Assembly (NCBI RefSeq): GCF_001907675.1
Contig: NZ_MPNT01000002.1
Span: forward strand, 307,319 to 371,318
Source: Mycobacterium paraffinicum
Lineage (GTDB): Bacteria > Actinomycetota > Actinomycetes > Mycobacteriales > Mycobacteriaceae
Length of the DNA stretch: 64,000 nucleotides
Direction: 5' to 3'
The notes under the pieces are model-generated. The model did no database searches and was not told the origin of the DNA. It saw only the letters and a program-made list of their open reading frames with translations. Made by a program: the position numbers and the translations under genes. The first letter of the stretch is position 1. Each line of letters starts with the position of its first letter. Of the stretch, positions 1 to 9,225 are shown one piece after another.

Positions 1-1
1 C

Positions 2-2146
2 CTGGCCGCCGCGTATGAGCTCGGCCGCCGGGCCCTGCAAGAGGAAGTCAGCCTGCTCGCGATCATCGAGCGTCACGTCCAGCTGATCCTCCAGCTGGCC
101 AAGGACATCCAGGTCGACGCGCCGATAGCGCTGGAGTTCTTGTTGCAGATGCTGGTCCCGCTCGACATCGCCACGCGGGGGTTCCTGGACGGCACCCGGC
201 GCTTCGCCCGCGAGCGCGCCCGCGCCGAGGGGCTGGCCGACCGTGACAGATTCCGAACCGCGGTGGTGAATTCGTTGCAGGAGGGATTCTTCGTCGCCGA
301 TCACGAGGGCTCCGTGATCGAGATGAACAGTGCTCTGATCGAGATTCTGGGTTATCCCGCGGAGGGTCTGCCCTACCGGTGGCCGCACCCGTGGTTGGTC
401 GACCAAAAGGGCGCCAGCCAGCAACAGGCGCTAGTTCAAAGCATCGGTGCCACCGCCTACGAGACACCCATTCGGCACCGCGACGGGCACCTGGTCTGGG
501 TGACGGTCAGCATCAATGCCGTTCAGGGCAGCGGCAGCGACCAGGACGTCTTTGTGGGGACGATGCGTGACATCACCGCCGAAAGGGCTTTCGCCGCAAG
601 GGAAAGCGCGGTCCTGCGCCTGGCGACTGCGGTGGCGGTCGCCAAGAGCGTGGATGAGCTGCTGTCCATCACGCTGGACGAGTGCAGCACGGCAATCGAC
701 GTCCAGCGCGTGGTCGCGATCTCCTGGCCGACCGGCGAGGGTGAACCGACCGTGCAGGTAGCGGGCGAGCCGTCCCAAATACCTTGGCGCAGCCTGGATC
801 CATGGCTGCGCCGTACGTTTGAGGACGCCCGCCATCAATTGCCGCTGACGGCGAAAACGGTCGAACGGCCCGAGAATCCGGGCAAGGCACAGGGTTTGGT
901 GGCGGTGCTATCCGGCGCGGGTGACCTGGCGTTGTGGTTGGAACTGCGCTCGCCACGCTGGGTCAGCGCCGAAGACCGGCTGCTGGTCACGGTCCTCATC
1001 GGACACCTCAGCCTGGCGATGCAACACGTCCGCCAATTCGAGAGCGCCCGCGAGACGTCGCTGACCTTGCAACGTGCCCTGCTGCCGACGATGGAGCCAC
1101 CGCCGGGCTTCGCCGTGCGTTACGAGCCCGCCATCCCGCCGTTGGAGATCGGCGGCGACTGGTATGACGTGCTGCCGATCGGCAGCCACCGCATCGGCAT
1201 CGTGGTCGGCGACTGCGTGGGCCGTGGCCTGCCGGCGGCCGCGGTCATGGGTCAGCTGCGCAGCTCGGCGCGGGCGCTGCTGATCAACGGGGCCGAGCCC
1301 GCCCTGTTGCTCGAACAGCTGGACTCCGCGGCCTCGCTCATCCCGAACGCGTACTGCACCACCGTCTTCCTGGCCATCCTGGACACCGAATCCGGGGTCC
1401 TGCAGTACAGCAACGCCGGCCACATGCCCGCCCTGCTGGTGGGCCCGGAACCCGGCACGACCGCGATGTTGACCGACGCGGCGTCGGTGCCGCTGGCCGT
1501 GCGCCGCCCGGAACCCCGCCCGCAGGCCAGCCGCGTGCTGCCGACCGGGTCCACCCTGATGTTGTTCACCGACGGGTTGGTGGAGCGCAAGCACGAATCC
1601 ATCGACGACGGAATCGACCGGGCCGCAGCGGTCCTGGTGAAGACGACGACGCTGCCGCTGGATTCCGTCGCCGATGCGGTTTTGCGTGAGTTGGCGCCTC
1701 CGGCTGGGTATGACGACGATGTGGCAATGGTGATCTACCGGCACCAGCAGTCCCCCCTGCGGATCGAATCCGAGGCCAGCGCAGAGCGATTGGTCGGCAT
1801 CCGGCATCGATTGGCCGATTGGCTGAACAGCGCGGACGTGCCCGACGAAATGGCCGCCGACATCGTGCTCGTGGTCAACGAGGCGTGTACGAACTGCGTC
1901 GAACACGCGTACTCCGGACAACCGTCGGGCACGATGTCCCTCGACGTCGAGCTCGCAAACGACGAGATCCGCGCGCGGATCGCCGACCAAGGCTCGTGGA
2001 AGACGCCGGCCGCCGACCCGGGCAACGGGGGCCGGGGCCTGTTGCTGATGAGGGCGCTCAGCAACGAGATGGAAATGGACTGCACCCCGACCGGCACTAC
2101 GGCCACAGTCACCTTTCGCGTGCCCAGCGAGCCCGGCCGGGAGTGA
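2..2146 (+). CDS. PAS/GAF/SpoIIE phosphatase with anti-sigma-type ATPase domain (5' truncated)
   Basis: Partial gene: the frame is open from the first bases of the window, so the ATG at 140 is internal. In order, the visible 714 residues hold a helical N-terminal segment like RsbU/RsbRD (about 1-80), a PAS domain (about 85-195), a GAF-like domain (about 205-355), a SpoIIE/PP2C phosphatase domain with metal-binding motifs GGDWYD, GDCVGRG and YDDDVAM (about 365-575), and an RsbW-like HATPase with N-box NEACTNCVEHAY and G-box GGRGLLLM (about 580-710). Such proteins sense a signal and set sigma-factor activity by dephosphorylating an anti-anti-sigma factor and/or acting as its kinase. No STAS domain follows, so its substrate must be encoded elsewhere. 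The architecture resembles M. tuberculosis Rv1364c without the C-terminal STAS part. The specific sigma factor cannot be told. Confidence 0.9.
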   Translation: MAAAYELGRRALQEEVSLLAIIERHVQLILQLAKDIQVDAPIALEFLLQMLVPLDIATRGFLDGTRRFARERARAEGLADRDRFRTAVVNSLQEGFFVADHEGSVIEMNSALIEILGYPAEGLPYRWPHPWLVDQKGASQQQALVQSIGATAYETPIRHRDGHLVWVTVSINAVQGSGSDQDVFVGTMRDITAERAFAARESAVLRLATAVAVAKSVDELLSITLDECSTAIDVQRVVAISWPTGEGEPTVQVAGEPSQIPWRSLDPWLRRTFEDARHQLPLTAKTVERPENPGKAQGLVAVLSGAGDLALWLELRSPRWVSAEDRLLVTVLIGHLSLAMQHVRQFESARETSLTLQRALLPTMEPPPGFAVRYEPAIPPLEIGGDWYDVLPIGSHRIGIVVGDCVGRGLPAAAVMGQLRSSARALLINGAEPALLLEQLDSAASLIPNAYCTTVFLAILDTESGVLQYSNAGHMPALLVGPEPGTTAMLTDAASVPLAVRRPEPRPQASRVLPTGSTLMLFTDGLVERKHESIDDGIDRAAAVLVKTTTLPLDSVADAVLRELAPPAGYDDDVAMVIYRHQQSPLRIESEASAERLVGIRHRLADWLNSADVPDEMAADIVLVVNEACTNCVEHAYSGQPSGTMSLDVELANDEIRARIADQGSWKTPAADPGNGGRGLLLMRALSNEMEMDCTPTGTTATVTFRVPSEPGRE

Positions 2147-2183
2147 CGGCGCACCGTTTGTGGCCCGCGGATAGCGGGTAGTC

Positions 2184-3209
2184 GTGGGCGTGACCCGCGC
2201 ATCCATCTCCATCGAACCCGCCCTCCCGGCGGCGCACGGGCCGTTGTCGACCGCGGTCCGGCGCGCCCTGACCGGGCCGCCGTCGCATGACCACCTGACC
2301 CGCATCGGCGCGTCCGTTCGCGACTCGAACCCGTACGGGTTGGATCTGCAACTGGCGCTGTGCATGTGCTACGAGTTGCACTACCGGGGCTTCGCGGGCG
2401 TGGACCCCGGCTGGGAGTGGAACCCGGCGCTACTGGCGCTGCGCGGCGAACTGGAGCGCGTTTTCCTGGCCGGTGTGCACCGCGACGTCGGACCCATCGC
2501 ATCGGATCACACGGCGGCCGCCGAGATGGACGCCATTTCGGTCGAACCGGTCGACGGCACCGGACCCTCGTATTACCTGCGCGACAGCGGCACCTGGCAG
2601 CAGATGCGCGAATACTTCGTGCACCGGTCGGTGTATCACCTCAAGGAGGGTGATCCGCACGCGTGGGCGATCCCGCGTCTGACGGGTGTCGCGAAAGCGG
2701 CTTTCGTGGCAATCGAATTCGACGAGTACGGCGCCGGTCAGGGCCCCCGGCTGCACCAGCAGCTTTTCGCCGATTTGATGGCGGCCGCGAACTTGGACGC
2801 CACGTATCTGGCCTACGCGGACGCCGTCCCCGCCGAAGCTCTGGCGGCGGTCAACCTCATGTCACTGTTCGGGCTGCACCGCGAGCTGCGTGGCGCGGCG
2901 ATCGGGCACTTCGCGTCGACCGAGATCACCTCGCCGCCGGGGTCCCGCCGAATGGTGCAGGCGCTGCAGCGCGTGGGCGCACCGGCGGCCTGCGTCGAGT
3001 TCTATGCCGAGCACGTCGAGGCCGACGCGGTGCACGAACACGTCGTGCGCATCGATGTGGTCGGCGACCTGGTCGCCCGGGAGCCGCAGCTCGATCGCGA
3101 CATCGTGTTCGGGATCCGCGCGCATGCCGCGGTCGAAAACCGTTTGGCCGATGCGGTTATGGCGTCGTGGCAGCAGGGTCGGACGTCGTTGCGGCGGCCG
3201 CTGAACTAG
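2184..3209 (+). CDS. Iron-containing redox enzyme family protein (haem-oxygenase-like di-iron fold)
   Basis: 341 residues from a GTG start; no good Shine-Dalgarno is visible and a later start is possible. The protein fits the 'iron-containing redox enzyme' / haem-oxygenase-like di-iron oxidase family. It carries the signature EFDEYGAG followed by H (about residue 178 on) and a downstream acidic/His segment AEHVEADAVHE that would supply further iron ligands. Members such as UndA, BesC and SznF use a di-iron centre and O2 to cleave or hydroxylate small molecules; the substrate here is unknown. It begins 37 nt after the phosphatase gene. It runs tail-to-tail into the CDGSH gene with a 53-nt antisense overlap, an unusually intimate convergent arrangement for two iron proteins. 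Confidence 0.8.
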   Translation: MGVTRASISIEPALPAAHGPLSTAVRRALTGPPSHDHLTRIGASVRDSNPYGLDLQLALCMCYELHYRGFAGVDPGWEWNPALLALRGELERVFLAGVHRDVGPIASDHTAAAEMDAISVEPVDGTGPSYYLRDSGTWQQMREYFVHRSVYHLKEGDPHAWAIPRLTGVAKAAFVAIEFDEYGAGQGPRLHQQLFADLMAAANLDATYLAYADAVPAEALAAVNLMSLFGLHRELRGAAIGHFASTEITSPPGSRRMVQALQRVGAPAACVEFYAEHVEADAVHEHVVRIDVVGDLVAREPQLDRDIVFGIRAHAAVENRLADAVMASWQQGRTSLRRPLN

Positions 3210-3405
3210 CGGTCCGCTGCGCCAGCTTCCGGCATCGCCGATGGCTGGTGTCGCACAGGGGATAGTTCTCGCTGCGCCGACAGGTGCAAATCGCCACCAT
3301 GAACCGGTCGGACTCGACGACCTCCCCGTTCGGCATCTCGATGCGCACCGGGCCGGACACCAGCACCGGCCCGCCGGCAACCACCTGGACGCGGGTGGCG
3401 GTCAC
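3157..3405 (-). CDS. CDGSH iron-sulfur domain protein
   Basis: 82 residues if started at GTG 3405, which overlaps the methyltransferase stop codon (GTGA). The longer frame from 3555 lies inside that gene and is not needed. The [2Fe-2S] motif C-x-C-x8-CDxSH is clear: C40, C42, C51, H55. CDGSH (mitoNEET-type) proteins hold a labile, redox-active cluster with 3-Cys/1-His ligation and can transfer electrons or clusters. The C-terminal tail is Ala/Thr-rich and overlaps the di-iron oxidase gene on the other strand. Translational coupling to the methyltransferase and contact with the oxidase gene suggest a shared role, but no substrate can be inferred. Confidence 0.85.
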   Translation of the reverse strand: MTATRVQVVAGGPVLVSGPVRIEMPNGEVVESDRFMVAICTCRRSENYPLCDTSHRRCRKLAQRTASSAAAATTSDPAATTP

Positions 3406-4091
3406 CGCTTGTCCGCCCGGATCACGATCAGTTCCTCTTCCCGGAGGCCGCGCGGTATCAGGCCGACGCTTTCCAACCACGTCGCGCGCGCCGCCATCAC
3501 CGGACCGAACGGTATCCACTTGCGGGCAACGACTCTCGCGTCCATCCCCGCCCACTTCAGGGAATCCAGGGATTGCTGAACGCCGGCCAGCGCCGAGTGC
3601 ACGAGCAGCAGGGAGCCGCCGTCACACAACAACTTCGGCGCCGCCTCGCACAGCGGATCCAACACCATCCGGCCATCCGGGCCGGCGTTCCAGGCCCACG
3701 ACGGGCCCGCGCTGGGGCCGATGTACTCCGTGTCGCCGCGCGGCGGGGTGGGCACATACGGCGGGTTCGACACCACGACGTCGAACGGCGCGCAGTCAAG
3801 CGCATCGCTCCAGGTGCCCTTGCGCACATCGACATTCACGCCGACAGCGGCCGCGTTGCTGCGAGTGCAGCCCACCGCATGCGGGCAGATGTCGAAGGCC
3901 GTCACGTCGGCGCCGCCCATCTCGGCGGCGGCGATCGCCACGAATCCGCTGCCAGTACATACGTCGAGGACTCGCCGCCCCGGAATGAGAGCGCTTTCCT
4001 GCATCACATTTACCAGAAATCGGGAATCGTCCTGGGGCTGATACACGTTCGAAGCAGCCGAGACAGCGGGTCCTGGATATGTTGTGGTCAA
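3402..4091 (-). CDS. HemK2/MTQ2-family class I SAM methyltransferase
   Basis: 229 residues. The SAM-binding glycine motif VLDVCTGSG (residues 41-49), an acidic residue after strand 2 (AFDICP) and the catalytic NPPY tetrapeptide (109-112) are all present. NPPY marks enzymes that methylate a planar amide or amine nitrogen, such as release-factor glutamine (HemK/PrmC) or adenine. The protein is shorter than PrmC and lacks its N-terminal helical domain, matching the archaeal/eukaryotic HemK2-like group. It ends with a 4-nt GTGA overlap into the CDGSH gene, so the two are probably co-translated. The target is unknown. The 98 bases upstream (4092-4189) hold no gene. Confidence 0.85.
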   Translation of the reverse strand: MTTTYPGPAVSAASNVYQPQDDSRFLVNVMQESALIPGRRVLDVCTGSGFVAIAAAEMGGADVTAFDICPHAVGCTRSNAAAVGVNVDVRKGTWSDALDCAPFDVVVSNPPYVPTPPRGDTEYIGPSAGPSWAWNAGPDGRMVLDPLCEAAPKLLCDGGSLLLVHSALAGVQQSLDSLKWAGMDARVVARKWIPFGPVMAARATWLESVGLIPRGLREEELIVIRADKR

Positions 4092-4189
4092 CTTTGGCCT
4101 TTCGACAGATCGCCGCGGCGATCACTCTTGGCCTGTGTAATGCCCGCAAACCGTTGCCTTCAAACGGCGTGGGGAAAGGGCGATCTCCG

Positions 4190-4744
4190 CTAACCGGTGG
4201 GCGCGTGCGCGAATTGCTTGACGATGGTCGCGCAGAACGCCGGCAGGTCCGACGGTGAGCGACTCGAGATCAAATTACCGTCGACGACGACCTCCTCATC
4301 GACCACGTTCGCACCCGCGTTGCGGAGGTCGGTGCGAATGGACGGATACGACGTGAGCGTCCTGCCCTCCGCCACCCCGGCTTCCACCAGCGTCCACGGA
4401 CCGTGACAGATTGCGGCGACCGGCTTTCCGGAAGCGACGAAGTCACGCACGAACGAGACCGCTGAGCTATCCACGCGTAGCTTGTCCGGGTTCACCGTGC
4501 CGCCCGGAAGCACCAGGCCATCGAATTCAGACGGCGAAACGTCCGACACCGCGCGGTCGACGCTGAAAGTTCCGGCCGGCTCGAGGTCGTGGTTACGGGC
4601 CTGGATTTCGCCGCTCTTCAACGAAAGAAGCTCAACTTGGGCACCGGCCTCTTTCAGGGCGGCGCGGGGCTGTTCGAGTTCGACCTTCTCCACGCCGTCG
4701 GCCGCCAGAATCGCGACCTTCTTGCCCTGCAATTCATTTGCCAT
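4190..4744 (-). CDS. DJ-1/PfpI family protein (type 1 glutamine amidotransferase-like)
   Basis: 184 residues. It has the DJ-1/PfpI fold with a nucleophile elbow AICHGPW (C113-H114) and an upstream acidic residue in the VEKVELEQP segment (about residue 19-26), as in PfpI/YhbO-type stress proteins, which are reported to act as glyoxalase/deglycase or protease-like enzymes. The start is supported by a strong AGAGGGGAA ribosome-binding site about 8 nt upstream of ATG 4744. It lies 34 nt downstream of the alcohol dehydrogenase gene on the same strand, so it may be the third gene of the SRPBCC-adh-pfpI operon. A detoxification role for reactive carbonyls fits both neighbours but is inference. Confidence 0.88.
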   Translation of the reverse strand: MANELQGKKVAILAADGVEKVELEQPRAALKEAGAQVELLSLKSGEIQARNHDLEPAGTFSVDRAVSDVSPSEFDGLVLPGGTVNPDKLRVDSSAVSFVRDFVASGKPVAAICHGPWTLVEAGVAEGRTLTSYPSIRTDLRNAGANVVDEEVVVDGNLISSRSPSDLPAFCATIVKQFAHAPTG

Positions 4745-4778
4745 AGCTATTCCCCTCTGGTTATTTCACTAACTTTCA

Positions 4779-5951
4779 TTACGTCGGGTTGAGGATCACC
4801 TTGGTGCAGCGATCCTCCTTGTTCTTGAAGATTTCGTAGCCGTGGGGCGCCTGGTCGAGGGTCAAATGGTGGCTGACAACAATGGTCGGGTCGATGTCAC
4901 CGTTGCGTATCCGCTCCAATAGCGGGCGCATGTAGCGGTGCACGTGACACTGGCCGGTCTTGATGGTCAACGACCGGTTCATGACCGCCCCGATGGGGAA
5001 TTTGTCCATCAGGCCGCCGTACACCCCGATGATCGAAAGGGTGCCGCCGTTGCGGCAGCTCATCGCCGCCTCCCGGATGGCATGCGGGCGTTCGGTTTCC
5101 AGGCGGGTGGCCTGCTTGACCCGGTCGTAGGCATCCACGGGGGCGGATCCACTGCGCGCCTCCATGCCGACGGCGTCGATGCAATGGTCGGGTCCCCGAC
5201 CGGCGGTGAGGTCGCGCAATTCCTCGAGCACCGACGTCTCGGCGAAGTTGACCGGCACGGCGCCGATTTTCTGGGCAAGCTCCAGGCGATATGGAACCCG
5301 GTCGACCACAATAACTTTCGAGGCCCCCAGCAGGTAGGCGCTCATGATCGCGAACAGGCCGACCGGTCCGGCGCCCCACACCGCCACGACGTCACCGGGG
5401 GTGATGTCACACATGTCCGCGCCCATGTAGCCCGTCGGCAGGATGTCCGACAGGAACAGCACCTGCTCGTCGGTCAGGTCGTCTTCGATCTTCAGCGGCC
5501 CGACGTCGGCGAATGGCACCCGCGCGTATTCGGCTTGGCCGCCGGCGAAACCGCCGAGCATGTGCGAATAGCCGAACAGCCCCGCTGGCGAGTGGCCCAT
5601 GAATTTCTCGGCGATGCCGGCGTTGGGGTTGGAGTTCTCGCACAGCGAGTACAGGTCACGCCGGCAGGCCGAGCACGCCCCGCACGCGATCGGGAACGGA
5701 ACCACCACCCGGTCGCCGACGGCCAGGTTGGTGACCCCCTTGCCGACTTCGACCACTTCGCCCATGAATTCGTGTCCGAGCACATCGCCGTGTTTCACGG
5801 TGGGGATGTAACCGTCGTAGAGGTGCAAGTCCGACCCGCAGATCGCCGTCGAGGTGATGCGCACGATGGCGTCGCGATCGTTGAGGATCTTCGGGTCCGG
5901 GACCGACTCCACTTGGACACTGTTGCGGCCCGCCCAGACGGTGGCCTTCAT
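4779..5951 (-). CDS. Zinc-dependent alcohol/formaldehyde-type dehydrogenase
   Basis: 390 residues from ATG 5951, which overlaps the upstream SRPBCC stop codon (ATGA). This is an MDR-superfamily enzyme. The catalytic zinc ligands C38 and H60-E61 and four structural-zinc cysteines (C90, C93, C96, C104) are present. A Rossmann motif GAGPVGLF lies about residue 185. The length, the [20 protein letters not shown] region and the C-terminal [15 protein letters not shown] segment place it near the glutathione-independent formaldehyde dehydrogenase-like ADHs. NAD(P)-dependent oxidation of an alcohol or hydrated aldehyde is expected; the substrate is not determined. The large upstream extension seen in the same frame (to 6707) is antisense noise inside the SRPBCC gene. 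Confidence 0.9.
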   Translation of the reverse strand: MKATVWAGRNSVQVESVPDPKILNDRDAIVRITSTAICGSDLHLYDGYIPTVKHGDVLGHEFMGEVVEVGKGVTNLAVGDRVVVPFPIACGACSACRRDLYSLCENSNPNAGIAEKFMGHSPAGLFGYSHMLGGFAGGQAEYARVPFADVGPLKIEDDLTDEQVLFLSDILPTGYMGADMCDITPGDVVAVWGAGPVGLFAIMSAYLLGASKVIVVDRVPYRLELAQKIGAVPVNFAETSVLEELRDLTAGRGPDHCIDAVGMEARSGSAPVDAYDRVKQATRLETERPHAIREAAMSCRNGGTLSIIGVYGGLMDKFPIGAVMNRSLTIKTGQCHVHRYMRPLLERIRNGDIDPTIVVSHHLTLDQAPHGYEIFKNKEDRCTKVILNPT

Positions 5952-6877
5952 GCGCTGGCTCCTTTGTTCGGTTGCGCGGGCTGCTGATGCATCTGCCGGG
6001 CCGCCGCCGTGCCCTCGGGAGACCCGTCGGAACGCAACACCTGCCCGGTTTCGAGGATTTGCTTGAAGCGGCGCAGGTCGTCGTTGACTTGCTGCTCGGG
6101 GGATTCCCCGAACAGGCTCGCCGCCGCCTTGCCGAACAGGCCGCCCGGGATGTGGTAGCCGATCCTGACGCGAATTTCGGTGCCGTCGCCGGTGGCGGTG
6201 GGCGTGAACTCGACGCTGCCACCGTTCTCGATCACCGAGCCCGGCAGCGACTGCCACGCGATTCGCCTGTTCGTGTCGTCCTCGGTGATCTGCGCGTCCC
6301 ACTCCACCGAGCGGCCGGCCGGGGCGTTGGCGACCCAATGCGACTGCCCGTCGGTCGTCGGCGTCACCGACTTCAGGTGGTGCATGAAGCGGGGCAGGTT
6401 CTCGAGGTCCCGCCAGAAGCGGTACACCTCCTCGGGCGTGCGCCGCACGGTGACCGCGGCCCGCAGGGTGCGATGCCGGGAACCAGTCACGTGCCGGCCG
6501 CCGCCGTTGACCGTGCGCAGCGCCGTGTAGAGGTCGAGCCCGCCGATGCCGGCGAGCGCGACGGCCGAGATGGTGCCCTGCCGCCGCCGTCCCGGGCCGC
6601 GGGCGGCCACTCCGGCCACCAGCAGCGCCATGTCCAGGACGTCGCCGGCCACCCGGGTCCAGACCAGCTTGTCGGAACCGCCCAGCAGCGCCGCGCCATG
6701 GCCGCATTCCCGCGCGCCCAGCGCGCGGATGACCCGGCGCGACCGAGCCGTGTCGTCGACACCGGCGAGCGCAGCAACCTTTCCGGGGGCCACCAACTCG
6801 CTCAAGCCCAGCCCGAAACTGGCGCCGCTGAGAGCCTTGACCAACGCGGAGGTGGTGTTCGCGTTTCGATCGCCCAT
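5948..6877 (-). CDS. SRPBCC (START-like) family protein with N-terminal membrane region
   Basis: 309 residues. The first ~130 residues are hydrophobic with two or three likely membrane segments (around [13 protein letters not shown] and [14 protein letters not shown]). From about residue 145 a polyketide-cyclase/START-like (SRPBCC) domain follows: the [20 protein letters not shown] segment is typical of the COG5637/'cyclase-dehydrase' group. These domains bind hydrophobic ligands; no catalytic role can be assigned. The gene overlaps the dehydrogenase gene by 4 nt, so the two are translationally coupled. The 179 bases upstream (6878-7056) contain no gene and presumably hold the operon promoter, but no confident -10/-35 was seen. 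Confidence 0.85.
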   Translation of the reverse strand: MGDRNANTTSALVKALSGASFGLGLSELVAPGKVAALAGVDDTARSRRVIRALGARECGHGAALLGGSDKLVWTRVAGDVLDMALLVAGVAARGPGRRRQGTISAVALAGIGGLDLYTALRTVNGGGRHVTGSRHRTLRAAVTVRRTPEEVYRFWRDLENLPRFMHHLKSVTPTTDGQSHWVANAPAGRSVEWDAQITEDDTNRRIAWQSLPGSVIENGGSVEFTPTATGDGTEIRVRIGYHIPGGLFGKAAASLFGESPEQQVNDDLRRFKQILETGQVLRSDGSPEGTAAARQMHQQPAQPNKGASA

Positions 6878-7056
6878 CGTCAGCTCTTTCTGCCTTGCGG
6901 CGAACTCATCTCGGGCAAAGTCGCTGCAAGACAGCTGCTTTGCAGGTCAGCGGGCACTCGGCGTCGCTTGCCGGTGTTCGCGTGGCACAGCAACCCGTAC
7001 GGCCGACGCGCGCGATGGAAGCCGGATACCCGGGCAGCTACCGCCCAAACGCGGGA

Positions 7057-8043
7057 TCACTTTGCCGCGTCACGCAGCGCTTCAAGCAAAGGTTCGGCGG
7101 CTTTGGAGAGGAAGAGGTCCTGCGATTCGCCGCCCACCTGGACGAGTGCGACGTCGGTGAATCCGGCCTCCCAGTAGGGCCGGACGGCCTCGACGATCGC
7201 GTCGAGGTCCGGCCCGCAGGGGATGGACTCGGCGACGTCTTCGGGGCGGACGAACTGGGTCGCGCCGGCGAAGCCCGCCGGCGTCGGCAGATCGGCGTTG
7301 ACCTTCCAGCCGCCGGCGAACCAACGGAACTGGTCGTGGGCGCGTTGGATGGCGGCGTCGCGGTCGGGGTCCCAGCACACCGGGATCTGTCCGACCACAC
7401 GGCCGCCGCCGGCCAGATTGGCGGCCTGCCGCGCCGCGTGCCAGGCGTCGACGAGTTCCCCGTCGGGCTCGACCGCCACGAAGTGGTCGGCCAGCCGGGC
7501 GAATCTCTCGATGGCCTTGGCGCCGCCCATCGCCACCGCGATGCCGACCGGGACATCGGGCACGTCCCACAGGCGTGCGGAATCGACGTGGAAGTACTCG
7601 CCGGTGAAGTTCACCAGTTGGCCGCCGAACAGCTCGCGGATGACCTTGATGGCCTCGCGCAGCATGTCCTGCCGGCGCTCGACGGTCGGCCAGCCCTTGC
7701 CCACGATGTGCTCGTTGAGGTTCTCGCCGCTGCCCAGGCCCAGGGTGAACCGTCCGTCGGACAGGATCTGCACGGTGGCGGCCTGCTGGGCGACGATCGC
7801 CGGGTGATAGCGCATCGCCGGGCAGGTCACGTAGGTGTAGAGGTCCACCCGTTCGGTGGCGTGCGCCACCGCCCCCAGCACGGTCCAGGCGTTGGGCGCA
7901 TGTCCCTGCGAGGTCAGCCAGGGGGAGAAGTGGTCGCTGCACACCTCGAAGTCGAAACCGCACTCTTCGGCCGAAACGGCTTGCCGTACAAGGTCTTTGG
8001 GTCCACTCTGCTCGGTCATCAAAGTGTAGCCAAAATTTGTCAT
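7057..8043 (-). CDS. LLM-class F420-dependent oxidoreductase
   Basis: 328 residues from ATG 8043. Luciferase-like monooxygenase fold with features of the TIGR03557-type F420 group, close to F420-dependent glucose-6-phosphate dehydrogenase: SDHFSPW near residue 40, the LGSGENLNEHIVG loop near residue 105, and a C-terminal ...DVALVQVG segment. It would use coenzyme F420, abundant in mycobacteria, for hydride transfer to or from an unknown substrate. The longer frame up to 8604 is antisense to nrfD and was rejected. It lies 89 nt downstream of nrfD on the same strand, so it could be a distal member of the formate dehydrogenase operon or be transcribed separately. Confidence 0.9.
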   Translation of the reverse strand: MTNFGYTLMTEQSGPKDLVRQAVSAEECGFDFEVCSDHFSPWLTSQGHAPNAWTVLGAVAHATERVDLYTYVTCPAMRYHPAIVAQQAATVQILSDGRFTLGLGSGENLNEHIVGKGWPTVERRQDMLREAIKVIRELFGGQLVNFTGEYFHVDSARLWDVPDVPVGIAVAMGGAKAIERFARLADHFVAVEPDGELVDAWHAARQAANLAGGGRVVGQIPVCWDPDRDAAIQRAHDQFRWFAGGWKVNADLPTPAGFAGATQFVRPEDVAESIPCGPDLDAIVEAVRPYWEAGFTDVALVQVGGESQDLFLSKAAEPLLEALRDAAK

Positions 8044-8132
8044 ACCCCTGTAGTTACCCCGGTCCGCCGGGCCCAAACCGCGCCCGGATGTAATGGGAGA
8101 AACGGGGTCGCGGATCGCGAGCGGGCGAGCGG

Positions 8133-9218
8133 TCAGCCCGCGGTGGTGATCGAGTCCCCCGTGACGCCGGCCGCGCGACGCGCCTCGAGCCGGCGCTTCT
8201 GCGGTTCGATCGTGTAGCGGGGGTCGCGCGTGGACTCCAGCCCCGCCTCGAAGAAACCGAACCGCAGCATCGCCGACGCCGATAGCAACGCCAGGCCGGA
8301 CAGGGCGGCGACACCGCGATGGCCCCCGCCCAGCAACGCGCCCAAACCGCCGACGGCGGCCAGCCGTTCGCTCCAGGCCAACAGCCGGCCGGGCCTGCCG
8401 TGGTGCAGCGGCTCCCTGGTCACCGGGTCCATCCGGTACTCGGTGAACCTGGCGGAGATCAGGTCGCCGACCGCGCCGATGACGGCCAGCGTGCGGGCGG
8501 GGCGGGCTTCGGCGACCGGGGTGGTGATCATCGCCAGTCCCGACGCGGCCAGGCTCGCCGAGCTGACGAACACGAACGGCAGGTCCCGGTAGGCGGCGTT
8601 CCACGTCGGGGTCGCGGTGTCGGTGAGCAGCACCGCGGTGTAGACCGCGAGGGGCGGAGAGAACACGGCGGCTTCCAATCCGGCCGGTCCCTCGACGGCG
8701 CGCAGAACGGGCCGCAACGGGCCCAACGGGATTCGCTCACCGGTCATCCGGTCGACCTCGGAGGCGGCCGCGACGCCCATGCCCAGGCTGAACAAGCTGA
8801 GGATCCACGATCCGATGCTCATCGGCGAGGTCAGTTTGACCGTCCGCAACATGTTCACGAAGCGCTCCGGCCGGCCTAGGTCTTTCACCAGCGCGACCGC
8901 GCCCAACATCACCGCTATCAGAGCGGACAGTCTCGTGTTGCGGCGCAACGTGTCCCGGCCGGTGAGCTGGGCGCCGGCCGCGAGCAGGCCCGACCCTCCC
9001 GCGACGCCGCCCAAGAACAGGTAGGCGGCGACCTCGTGTCCCCACGGCGCGGGCTTGACCACCGGACGCCCGTAGTACGAGCTGAATTCGACTTCGGGGA
9101 CCATCGGCATCTCGCGCGACCCGTCGCCCCCACCCCGGCGGCCCGCCCGCCTGCCTTTGCGACGCTTGCCACCGGCGGGCTCCGGGGGGCGGAGGCTGTC
9201 GTATTCCGAAGTGCTCAT
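8133..9218 (-). CDS. nrfD: NrfD-family membrane subunit of formate dehydrogenase
   Basis: 361 residues from ATG 9218. After a basic Arg/Gly/Lys-rich N-terminus (about 1-35) comes the NrfD/PsrC polytopic region with roughly eight membrane helices (for example AAYLFLGGVAGGSGLLAAGAQ and LIAVMLGAVALVKDLGRP). NrfD subunits anchor molybdopterin oxidoreductases and exchange electrons with menaquinone without haem, in place of the cytochrome b subunit (FdnI) of the E. coli enzyme. It begins 7 nt after the fdhB stop codon, so fdhA-fdhB-nrfD form one three-subunit enzyme. The basic N-terminus should face the cytoplasm. Confidence 0.9.
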   Translation of the reverse strand: MSTSEYDSLRPPEPAGGKRRKGRRAGRRGGGDGSREMPMVPEVEFSSYYGRPVVKPAPWGHEVAAYLFLGGVAGGSGLLAAGAQLTGRDTLRRNTRLSALIAVMLGAVALVKDLGRPERFVNMLRTVKLTSPMSIGSWILSLFSLGMGVAAASEVDRMTGERIPLGPLRPVLRAVEGPAGLEAAVFSPPLAVYTAVLLTDTATPTWNAAYRDLPFVFVSSASLAASGLAMITTPVAEARPARTLAVIGAVGDLISARFTEYRMDPVTREPLHHGRPGRLLAWSERLAAVGGLGALLGGGHRGVAALSGLALLSASAMLRFGFFEAGLESTRDPRYTIEPQKRRLEARRAAGVTGDSITTAG

Positions 9219-9225
9219 GGGCCTT

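Noticed and set aside
908..2365. 485-residue minus-strand ORF
   Set aside because: Antisense shadow of the phosphatase/kinase and oxidase genes; Arg/His/Gly-rich with no domain, typical of high-GC antisense frames.
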